A stretch of 64,000 nucleotides of DNA from Gnetum montanum (taxonomy: Eukaryota > Streptophyta > Gnetopsida > Gnetales > Gnetaceae). The notes under the pieces were generated by a model. It was not told the DNA's origin, ran no database searches, and was given only the letters and a program-made list of their open reading frames with translations. The first letter of the stretch is position 1, and each line of letters opens with the position of its first letter. Positions 12,263 to 22,425 of this stretch are shown one piece after another. The position numbers and the translations under genes are program-made. The stretch spans positions 191,654 to 255,653 of the forward strand of contig MNCI01035854.1 of assembly GCA_015680685.1 (NCBI GenBank), in the 5' to 3' direction.

Positions 12263-14978
12263 TCATGTAGTACCCAAAGGTGGTGACTCTTCCATTGGTT
12301 GCTTCCCTTTGTCATCAGGCTATTTGAATTTGTAATGGTTGAGTAAGGCCTACAATTTTTCCTCCTTCGTCCTTGAGTCGTGCACCATCCAGGCTGCTAT
12401 GCTGATGTGTGTCAGCACCAATATAGCCCAAGGACATGGTAGTTACAGAAACATATGATTTTCCTTGACATACCATGTCATGAACTGTCGTCATTCTTCC
12501 TTGAAAGCCCTAGCTTTATCCCTTAGCTCATGATAGTCTATCAATCTACGAGCTAGGTTCAAGGCTACATATTTCTATCCCTAATAACTAGCTTTGACCA
12601 CCTTCAATTCTGAGTTTGCCACTTGTAATTTTTGCAAAGCATCTTTCTAGTCTACAAACTCTTTTTCATAAAGTCCATAGGTGGTCATCACTTGTTTTTC
12701 CAGGTTGCTTCAGGGACGACCTATTGTTAACATGACAAGGTTGGCATATCTGAGGTTAATCAATGCCATGTATTCCTTCAAATCTTCTATCTACATGACC
12801 TTGTTTTTAAATTTTTCTTGTTAGACCATGGAATAACTATTCAAAATGGCCTGCCATTCAGAATTTTGTGCTACCAAGGAGCTAATGTAGGCCTTGGCCA
12901 TCTCTTTTCATTGATCTCCTTGTACATGCCAACTTGGTCATGGAAGTGTTCTTTCAATTTCTCATGTCTCTTGGCCTCATTCTGTCATGCGCTAATTTCG
13001 ATTGCTATCTTTTAACAAATATACCTCCTCCATAAAGAGGGTTCTATTTTCTTGGGCCAACCTACTCATATCCTGGTTGACCCTCACTAGTTGATCTCTT
13101 AACTGGTGGACACTTTCTTCCAAAATGTTCTTTTGCTTCTCCACTATGGTCAACCAAGCATTCTCAATAATGAGCTTCTTGTTCTCTTCTTAGGTAGCAT
13201 TCAATGCCTTTTTATGTGCATGGGTTCACACATCTATAGCATAGGCATTCCATATTTCCATCTTCTTTCCTTGTCGTATAGCTGCTCTCTCATTTACTAG
13301 CTTGGTAAGCTCATCTACCTAAAATTGTTCTAGTTGGTTTGAGGTGACAAAATGTGTAGGATCCCGTCATTCAACCTGCAAGGTAGCTAGCTCTTCTTGC
13401 AATCTTTGCACCTCAGCTTTTGCATGTTCTACCCTAACCTATGTCATGATCAACTTTCCTTTGGTAGTGATGAGATTTGACTATGCTATAGTGACATTGC
13501 TAGGGATGTTGAACAGAGTGTTCATCACCTAGCCTATCTATAGCAAATGATCAAGTACATCCTCATGCACTGTAGGAGTCATTGAGGTCTCAGCCAGCAT
13601 TTTTGTGTCTCTAGTTCTAGCTAGATCAATAAGAGGCACAATAGGAACATTGAACAACTCCTTGATGTGATCAGTGATCACCTCTGTTGCACCCACTGCA
13701 TCCTCGTGTTATAACACCACAACTGCGGCACCTTCCCCTATTTCCAAAGTGACTTGAAAAGATGCAGCATTCCCATAGATATGGCATGACCATTGGGATC
13801 CCTCTCCTCTTGACTGAATTGAGATTTCTCCCCTTGTTGGATCAGCTAATATGATGGGTCATATAACATCATCCATAACTCAAAAGAGATTTGCCTCATC
13901 CCTACTCCCCTAGCTAATGATCTCAGTGATTCTTTGCAGGTGACTCATCGATGGTTGATAATCTTACAGTGGTGGTGGTAGAGCTTGTGCTTGCGATGGT
14001 GGTGGTGAAGCTTGTGCTTGCGATGGTGGTGGTGAAGCTTGTGCTTGTGAGTGCTTCTTAGGCTCTTATTGTGTTTCAATTCTTAGTTTTGCCTCTTTTT
14101 CATCTTCTTGCTCCTCACCAGAATCTCTCCATAGTGCTGTAGTTTTGAGGAGCTCTGCAAAGGAGACATACTGAGCCTTCTAAAGGATATCATTAGTATA
14201 TCTTAAGATTCCCACGAACCACTATTGAATCTCTGTGAAATAGTATTGGGAAAGGTTAACAAAAAATCTTTCCATTAAAATGTTGCTTCCCCTAGCCGCA
14301 TAAGTAGAGATGTGATTAAGCCCTTTCGTGGAAAATAGGTGGTATGCCCCAATCTTGAAGTAGGTTCTCTTTTCCAAAGTCATCTCACTGTATGACTTAT
14401 CTTCCTTGTCATATGCCTATTTTAGCCATAGTCTTTTTGTTTCAAGGTAAAATTTGGTGGATAGGTGAGCAACCTTGTCCTCTTCATTGGGTAGGTTGAG
14501 AGTTGTAGCAATGTATTTCATTTCATAGGATACATTCACCCCATAGATATTCATAGTGATACCTTCGTTCTTATTATGCCAGAATTGATAGACTTCCTCC
14601 AGGTACCATTCACCACTCTTAGACAGGATCAACCACAATGGGAACGCTTTGAGTTGCATCCTCACCACTTTAGAAATGAATTCCATGAATGGACCAAAGT
14701 TCATTTCCACAATGACCGAGGCCAATGTGGACTTTTTCAAAATGGTAGCAAGGCAGTTAAGGGGCAACATGAGATGTTGTCCCTATTCGAGAGCCTGTAC
14801 TTCTACCCACCTCACCTTGGCCCAATTGCCCTGTAGCAGGGGCCTCTTGATGGATACTAAAAGATTGGGCCTCCTATTCAACATGTTTCACTTGTTCTCC
14901 TTGCTAGCCGTGGCCACCACATGGGTGCTTAGCAGCTCTCTGCAAGGGTTCATCTTGAGCACCTCTTTTTGGAGCCAT
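12263..14978 (-). pseudogene. Element B third ORF (ORF2), coiled-coil protein, decayed
   Basis: Starts ATG at 14978 (MAPKRGAQDEPLQRAAKHP), immediately after a strong 3' splice site (GGTTTTCTTTTGATTGCAG). A globular region at 14770-14417 includes FGPFMEFISKVV and VSYEMKYIATTLNLP. A Pro/Gln/Ala repeat (SQAQASPPP, three copies, 13972-14050) follows, then a long helical, Leu/Lys/Glu-rich region, ending KGKQPMEESPPLGTT at 12263. It is about 900 codons long and interrupted by stops and frameshifts. It sits downstream of the pol position like the env-like ORF of Athila elements. No signal peptide or membrane anchor is visible. It is homologous to element A ORF2; function unknown. Confidence 0.65.
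13972..14052 (-). repeat. 27-bp tandem repeat in ORF2 of element B
   Basis: Three near-identical in-frame 27-bp units (plus strand GATGGTGGTGGTGAAGCTTG...) encode SQAQASPPP on the minus strand. It is a short proline-rich linker between the globular and coiled-coil parts. Confidence 0.85.
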
Positions 14979-16144
14979 CTGCAATCAAAAGAAAACCAAG
15001 TGTTACTAAGGTGATGTTTATTATCATCTATCAACTCATACCTTACTCATAACCTTAGTTCATTAAGCTCATTATGCATATGATTGCAGGGTTACAGGGT
15101 TAACAAAATTTTCAGGAAAAATCCCCCAACAAGTATTTATCTTTTTCGACGACCCATCGCAACTAGTTTCATTTTCATTATATGTGGCTTAAAATAATGG
15201 TTTTAGGCCAGAGGGTTAGAAAAATTGGATGTCTGGTGTTATTGTTAATGATTTTTTTCATTATCATTCCTATGGTTTTTAACATTCTTATGCTTAGAAT
15301 ACCTTCTAGGTGATAGCAAATTTTAATGAATTAGTGAAAAGTTTGCATGCATGCACAAACCCCCCCGCCCCATTGACTAAGTTAAACACTCCAGGTTTAG
15401 ATAGATTCTAATGGTATGGAAATCAAAAGCATTAAAGAGCTAGATAGCGTAAGAGGAAGATGGAGGTGTAGAGCTTTAAGTCACTAGAAAAAATTACAAC
15501 TCCCCTAGGAATAAATAAGAGAAATGAAATTCATGTTACACAAGGGTCCAATATATATATGTTTTTTAGACCCAACATCGAGTACGAGACATTGTGTATG
15601 CGACATTGGGTTGGACCCGACATCGGGTACACAACGTTGAGGTCCAAAAATTCCAATTTTTATGGGGCCAAAGGTTATGCAAATTAAAGGTCTAAGTTTG
15701 ATTGAAATGTTGAAAGTTAAATCTTGCAAGGTGAAGTCTTCAATAGTAAAGTACGAGAATGAGCAAGAAAAAAGGCATTGAGAGCTTGATTGTGGGACAT
15801 AGTATGTTCATGATAAGGGAAATAGTAAAATATAACAATTGGAGTGCATGGAAGGTGAAAAATGATGTGGTCATGTTAAACAAGTACAAGTCACAAAAGG
15901 TACACAAGTGGATCCTTCCCAAAGTAGGCTCTAGCTTATGATGCCCTTATGTAACCATGCCTAAAATGTCCATAGGTACTAGAGGATTTGAACGTAATGC
16001 ATACCTATGAAACAAAACACACATGTTAAAACCATTAAATTGAGATAATGACTCCATGTTACACAAAATCACAAGTTATGAACATTCGAACAATGAGATG
16101 TAATGGACTAAAGAAGGGACTGCAGAAATTAGGACATGAGGTGT
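14979..16144 (-). other. Element B spacer upstream of ORF2
   Basis: Non-coding. It contains a polypyrimidine/AG splice acceptor at the ORF2 start and a G-run block at 15358-15382 (rc TTAGTCAATGGGGCGGGGGG), homologous to the mid-spacer motif of the other elements. An internal promoter-like module is listed separately. A block near 15900-15950 (rc GCCTACTTTGGGAAGGATCC) matches spacers of C and D. The segment ends at the left border of element C. Confidence 0.6.
15545..15660 (-). promoter_or_regulatory. Internal U3-like promoter module of element B
   Basis: Three dyad units on the minus strand (AACGTTGTGTACCCGATGTC, AATGTCGCATACACAATGTC, CTCGTACTCGATGTTGGG) are followed by a TATA-like run (ACATATATATATTGG, about 15549-15563). 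The units match the dialect of B-family LTR U3s (for example GACATCATGTACTTAAATGTC in the 5' LTR). It lies about 580 bp upstream of the ORF2 ATG. Similarity is seen directly; promoter activity is inferred. Confidence 0.6.
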
Positions 16145-17057
16145 TGATGAGACGCGATATCACATCCACCACGATATCATGGCCGTTGCGATATCGCATC
16201 CCATGTGATATCGTGTATGCGATATAGCGTCATCCCCTGCGATATCGCGTACGCGATATCGTGGTCCACCGCCAAATCTATAAATAAGAGGCAGCACTCC
16301 CCTTATTTCTGATCCTAGGCTAGAAGTAGCAAAGCTCTAGCAGTTTGATCACTCCAGAGATAGATTAATTTTCCATGTGCCGGCAGTAGGAGTCCTAGAG
16401 TGAACGGATCTTTATTCGAGCAACATTGTACCTGAACGCAAGTTGTGTACGACAATAAAGACGAGCTTTGTGGTTAAACCTTGCAGTGCATGGAATAGGA
16501 TTTATTACTTGTTATTTATTACCTGTTATTTATTACCTTGCAGTAGCGGGCCATGAGTACGACGTGATTACAAGCATTTACGAATGTGTACGGCTAATCA
16601 AGGAATCAGCTGCTCATTGCGATTAGATTCTCTCAACCCTTTCCTCCTAGTTAACTGCCTCAGTATGACCACTTCGAGCACATGTGTTACGCGTGGTGAT
16701 CCCAGTAACGATTAGCATTTGGTAGCCGCGGTTGCATAGTTTAGGGTGTGTACGGTAAGTGGGAATGGATGCTGACACTAGTTAATTTAGACTTAGTTCA
16801 TTAGTTAGAGTTAGTTAGTTTCTCAACCCTTCACCTCATAGCATAGGAGAAAAACATAAAAACATATAAAAATCATATACCTCGGACTTACTTAACCATA
16901 CACCGTGACAACTACAAGTAAGTCTGGGAAGACAACAAATGATTAACCTTAAGTGTTCCATGAAGCGTATAGGCATTTAATCTACGAAGTTCAACCAGAT
17001 AACGCATGCTACGCTCGTTTCGTATGGTTGAGTGTAGGGGTACCTCGCCACTCATCA
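16145..17057 (+). repeat. Element C 5' LTR
   Basis: TGATGAGACGC at 16145 to CTCATCA at 17057. U3 16145-16262 holds six GATATC cores in quasi-palindromic units, including a perfect 22-bp palindrome at 16240-16261 centred on GTAC. The TATA box (CTATAAATAAG) at about 16278-16288 lies just downstream. Confidence 0.95.
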
Positions 17058-17058
17058 T

Positions 17059-17077
17059 TGGCGCTGTTTCCGAGGAC
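17059..17077 (+). other. Element C primer binding site (tRNA-Asp type)
   Basis: TGGCGCTGTTTCCGAGGAC begins two bases after the LTR. It is close to the tRNA-Asp complement TGGCGCCGTTGCCGGGGAC used by Athila/Tat elements. Confidence 0.8.
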
Positions 17078-17199
17078 TAAGTGTTTGTGCGCTAAGTAGG
17101 ACATAAGAGGATATTACTCACATCGTTGGCAGCTTAAATGAACCTTAGGGTTAATCAAACGAAAAATTAAATAACAGTAATCAGCACACCGAAACAACA

Positions 17200-19180
17200 A
17201 TGTCTTCTTCTCACAAGAGCACATCGCCTAAGGATCATACAAAGGATAGTCGACAATCAAAAACACATAGCCGAAATCAGCCAAGTCCTCAACAATATAG
17301 GGTAACATATACTCATCCTGATGAGTATATTCCAAATTTTACTTTTATCTTCCATCAAGATGAACAGTTGCACTGGAGGGATTTGCAAGGTAACATCATG
17401 TTACCGCCAGATCGTGCAATCTCTCACATGCTTTTCCGTGGTTTGGCACAAATAAGCATGAGATAGCTCTACGCCGAATACGTTGTGGAAGACTTTGATA
17501 TAAGGGATTATCATCCCACAAAAGCACAACGTATGAGGGACTTAAAGCAGGAAAGTCAACATACACTGTCGAAGGACAAAGGCCAGCACATCCTTAGCGA
17601 TATAGGAGATGATGTTCCCCCTCTTAACGAAAGTGAGGAGGCTGGGTATCAAAACTTACGCTCAAAAATACATAACCCTGGTTCTGATGCCCATGAACAC
17701 CAACTTTTCATAGAGGGAACAACAACAAAAGATAAGGAAAGGCACTCAGATCGTCATCACGATCGGGGCCAAAGCAGCCGAAGGGAAGGTAGGAAACATC
17801 GCCATGGTGATGGTTCTCCTTCTTCTTCCCCTTCTTCACATCATTCACCCTCTCCTTCCACATCAGGACGCAATCATGACGAGCACCAAGGAGAGGATAA
17901 AAGTAAGGCAAATGAGAAACCTCGATGGGAGAGTCGAGAGGACAAGGGCATGAACGAAGGGAAAGTAGGGAACAACGAAGACATCACAGGTGTCATGAAA
18001 GAGATGATCATGATGAGCCCCTACTTGCAACCCAAAGTATGCTTGACATAATAGAGGCAGTTAGGATTCCAACAAGACATTTAAAGGATAGTCGGATCAA
18101 ACACTTAGACATGAATAATATCCCACACTTTGAGGGGGGATACAACGCTAATCTGCAACATCATTTACAAGCATTCCACGATGCTTGCATTTGCAAAACA
18201 TTGAGAACAGGTGGCAGAAACTTAAGTTGTTTCCCAGGACACTCACTAAGGAAGCAGAGAGCTGGTACCGGTCCTTAGAACTGGAAACCATTAGGAGGTG
18301 GAGTACGATGTTAGAACTGTTTAACGATAAGTATCAGATGTACTCCAGAGTGTCCAATCTGCGTAAATAGATCCAAGGATGGAAGCAAAGAAATAATGAA
18401 CCTTTGGATGCTTCCATGGCCTGATACTACACATTGTTACATCATTGCCCGGGCCATGGATACGCTCAACAGGATCAACTCCGCCACATCGTAGATGGGC
18501 TGAGGCATGAGACTAGAAGAACCCTTGGGACTTATTCCCAAGGGTAATTATCAAAACTTAGAGCCCATGAAGTTCATAGCTTGTTGGAACAAGTAGCAAA
18601 CGAAGAAGGTGAGCTACGAAAAAGGGAAAGTGTGGAAGAGTACAACCGTGATCCCTCTCTTCGAAAGAAGGGAGTGAAATTTTGTGATGACAAGGATGAG
18701 TCACCAATCGAAGAGTTGGTGAACAGAAAAACCTTACTGATTCAAAAACTCACAGTAGAATTATCGGCTAAGGTAGATGACGTATGGAGTTCCTTAAACT
18801 CTATACTTGAAACTGTCTTGAAAATCATAGAAGAGTCTAAGATAGAACAAAGTAGTGACAAAGGTAAGACAAAGCGGAGAGATTTAGGCCCTACACATAA
18901 CAAGGGTAAGGGAAAAATCACTAACTCCGATGTGGTTGTGGATTCGGATTCAGACGATGACGATGGATGTGAGATTTTCCATTATGACCATCCTAAGGGA
19001 TGTTGTCCAATCATCTCACATCTACAGGAATCTGGGGTGTATGTGCTTAATCTGAGACTTAACCAACGGCAAACACCCCGAAGGTTACCTTGTCCCCAAG
19101 GTAACCCAAGGCAATTCCACCAACCATTAACGTATTATCCAAGTGGAACTCCCCCACAACCCATCAGACAACATCAGCAG
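17200..19180 (+). pseudogene. Element C gag
   Basis: Starts MSSSHKSTSPKD at 17200 with the family N-terminal signature (THPDEYIPNFTFIFHQDEQL ... IMLPPD). A Ser/His/Arg/Asp-rich linker (17700-17950) follows, then the capsid domain (LATQSMLDIIEAVRIPTRH ... NNIPHFEGGYN ... LKLFPRTLTKEAESWYRSLE ... FNDKYQMYS; retrotransposon gag family). The basic/acidic region VANEEGELRKRESVEEYN leads to the cysteine module GCEIFHYDHPKGCC near 18966-19007. Frame changes occur near 17950, 18190 and 19150, and stops at 17467, 18368, 18421 and 18544. The copy is young enough that most of the protein is still legible. Confidence 0.88.
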
Positions 19181-20496
19181 TTAAATACCCATAGTCATGG
19201 GGGATGTCATTGCCAAGACATCAATACCCTTACCGGCAGCCTGACCCTTATGGATATTATGTGCAGCAGCCGATTTCTCCAAGTGACTCTATGGGTCACA
19301 CAACTTCCCACCATCACTACCAAGTTTGGGAGTACTTTAGGAGGACTCCTTCCCCTCCAGGAGACACTCCATACCCACACCATCCTCCTAATCCATCCGC
19401 ACCTCTTCCACCAGTAGTAGTTCCCATAACACCTCCTGCTCTAACAATGCAAGGGGAACTTCCTCCTCAACCGCAGCAAGGTCACACTGCGAGAGCTGTA
19501 AATATTCAACCTGCTGCTGGTTCTGACAATTGTAAAAAGAGAAGACCCTTCTTCAGAACCAAAATCCCAGACAAACTCTCGCCACAACAAGCAGTTGATC
19601 CCATGTACACTCCTGCACCATCTAACACTTTGGAGCACCCTTCCGTCCAAAATCAGAGCTTAACGCATACGGTTATGTTAACCCATACCGTAATCGACTG
19701 GATTAAGGTAGGCCACCTTCCCAGGAAACTAACTGATCCTGGAAGTCCCTTAATCTACCTTCGAGTCACCGAACATGAACCACATAGGGCTCTTCTTAAC
19801 TTAGGTTCTGGAGTTAACTTAATTTCATGAGAGATGTATCACACCTAGAACCTACCCGAACTTAAGAAGAGCAACATTCAACTAGAGTTGGCAGACCAGT
19901 CCATCACCATTCCCTTGGGATTGGTGGACGACGTCATTACCACTATGTGTGGTTGGTCTTACCTAACTAATTTTCTGATGATTGAAGTGAACAACAACGA
20001 AGGAGAGTTCCCAATTATAATGGGAAGAGCATGGCTCAGCACAGTAGACGCATGCCTTAGGATCCACTATCTTTCCTTGGAAATCTCTAAGATAAACATT
20101 TATGGAAAGATCAAGAAGAGGAAAGTTCCATACATCACATATAGTGATTCATCGGGTGATGACATGGAGGAGATGCCTCCATGTAACAGGTGTGCCCTTG
20201 AAGCCTTACAACAAAGATGCCTATATGTAGAAACCACACAAGAAGTAGTAGACACCCCATGGTTGACAACTACTCGAAAGAGCAGACAAAAATGCATGGA
20301 AAAAACTGAGGAGACAACCCATGCCAACAATGAAGGCATAGACACATTGGATTATGAGCGTTGCCAACTTCCATCCCTTAATTTAAGATCATCAATTGGG
20401 AGAAGTTGGGCACTTCTAAGAAATTCTAATAGGCGCTCATTATTTCGGATCTCTCCCTTACAACTCAGTCATGGGGGAGATGGCCACCTATGCTAA
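19181..20496 (+). pseudogene. Element C protease fused to integrase tail
   Basis: One reading frame from 19204 to 20496 with a single stop (TGA, 19828-19830). First comes a Pro/Gln/Tyr-rich gag tail (QYPYRQPDPYGYYVQQPIS), then retropepsin: HRALLNLGSGVNLIS, where the Athila-type catalytic D-L-G reads N-L-G, and FPIIMGRAWLSTVDACLRIH. A linker follows to about 20390, then SLFRISPLQLSHGGDGHLC, which is the integrase C-terminus of the family (D: SLFQISSFQLSRGGDVHLC). RT, RNase H and the integrase core are absent. The Asp-to-Asn change predicts an inactive protease. Confidence 0.85.
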
Positions 20497-22410
20497 TCAT
20501 ATGGGGCCCTCAGTTCTTTTATGTTTTTATTTTACACGTTTTTGGTTTGCATGTTTTTGTTTTACACATTTTTGTTTTACAAATTTCTTTAACTTTTCTT
20601 GTTTTTGTTTTACATCATCGTTATACTTTTTCAATTTTTGTGTGTGCATGTGTGTGTGTGTTCCACCGTGTAAGTTTGTCACCCAATAAGTGTTCGGAAT
20701 GATGGTATGAACTGTTTTCATGTTGATTGCTAATGTTTGGTTTTTACCTTTAAGTCACAATGTTGATACTAAGGTATGTTTCTTTTGATATGGCAGGCAA
20801 TGAGATCACTTCATCCATCCCTCCACCAGTTTCTATGGTCTCTCTCGACTTGGAAATGTACAGTCCCCTTCTAATAAGAACTTCAATGAACTGGTGGCTG
20901 GGCATTTCTCACACTAAGGAAAGACTCAAGGCTTAAAAAGGATGTGACTTCAAGAGAACTTGATGCACTTGTGTTGACTGTTCTCTTGGGTGCTTGGATG
21001 TTTTCTTCTTGAGTTTTCTTACTATTCCGATGTTACCCAATTATCAGAAGCTGAGACAATAAAAATAATCAAGTCTTTGCATGGTGTGGTTCTCATGCAT
21101 AAAAACATAAAACACAAAAAAAACAAACAAACAAACAAACAAGGCACAGTGAGAATTCAAAGCACACCCCTTAGACGAAATAAACTTGGGCTCCAAGCAC
21201 TGGTTATGGAACCAACGTGTTCCCTCTAACTAAGGCCCTTCTCGCTTCCCATTCTCTCCCTTGTTTCATTGGAATGGTGGTGACTCTTTGGAGGAAGAAT
21301 TCTTGTTATTCAAGAGGATGGTTCGGCCAAACGTATTGATGCGAAGTCACTAGATGTGTTTGGTTTGAGGCCGGAGTTGGAATGAGTTTTGGCATGTCAC
21401 ATTCATCATGACACACACAAGGGGCTGTACACCACCTTGTTCTTGTTATTCCATTCCATTTTCTTCTCTCCATTGTTCACCTCATTGCCGATTGTATCAT
21501 TAGTGTATATATTTTGGTTGATGCATTGTTTTCTTTTCGGTAATTTCTTGCGGTTAAGACTTTAACTCTTGTTCCAAATGACATTCCCGGAGACTACGAA
21601 CTCTTTGAATGTGGGTTTGTCAGGGCATTAAGGGCATGAGCCTGCTTTGGGGAGGACCCACTGACATTCCTATTTGGTGCATCAGTTAACTTCTTTTCCC
21701 TAACATTTTTGCAATTAATTTTATTTTGTTCATTACCATCTTGACATCCATTTCATCAATGTTTTAGTTGTCCCTTTTTCTCTATCTTTCTTACTCCTTT
21801 TCTTTATCCATTCTAACGCTACTGGAGGTTCGCGATTAGTCATGGGGGTACGGGGCCCCATTTTTCCAATTTTCTCCTAGCCTCAAATTTTTTGATTTTC
21901 TTCCTAACCCCTACACCTTCGATAGTCATCATTAATATATCTCCCGATCCAACTTAGCCACACCACAACCTAGCCAATGAACTTACACCGAAGCCAGGTA
22001 TCAATTACATGATGATTCAATTACCCTTGCTAATATAAGATTGTGTTGTGTGTGCAAATGGCGATCATACAAACAACGGATTGGATCTGGAGCAAACACT
22101 TGGAATGGAGCAGCGCTACAACAACTATGCAAGGAGCAAGATCGATGGTGCACTTACGAACGAACAACAAAGGCGTAATCTTGGCGTTGGCAGCAGCAAC
22201 ACTTCTTTCTCTCTCTCTCTCTTTCTCTCTCAACTACCAACTAAGGCCTGATGTCATTATAATAAGGTGTTCACCCTTGTTGTCATGAACACTAGTTTGT
22301 CAAGTCTTGTAATGATGATCTATTCACATGTCATCCCATTAGTTCCATTCCCCTCAATAATTCCATACCTTCCTGATATTATTGTAAGGAACTCGAGGAC
22401 GAGTTTTCAT
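20497..22410 (+). other. Element C post-pol spacer
   Basis: Non-coding, T-rich at first, homologous to the spacer of D (shared blocks near 20725-20900 and 21600-21660). It contains a G-run motif TTAGTCATGGGGGTACGGGG at 21836-21855 and a CT microsatellite at 22206-22232. Unlike A and B it has neither ORF2 nor an internal palindrome-plus-TATA module. Confidence 0.7.
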
Positions 22411-22425
22411 TCAGTCATGGGGGTA
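22411..22425 (+). other. Element C polypurine tract
   Basis: TCAGTCATGGGGGTA directly precedes the 3' LTR; it is the expected plus-strand primer. The same CAGTCATGGGGG core recurs at 20465-20477 and, as TTAGTCATGGGGG, at 21836-21848. Confidence 0.8.

Noticed and set aside
16239-16261. The GATATC palindromes as a CRISPR array or replication origin
   Set aside because: They lie in LTR U3 regions of a plant retrotransposon next to a TATA box, with no spacer-repeat regularity or associated genes.
20471-20702. Overlapping ORFs after element C pol (Phe/Cys/Val-rich)
   Set aside because: Produced by the T-rich spacer; the equivalent part of element D is non-coding.
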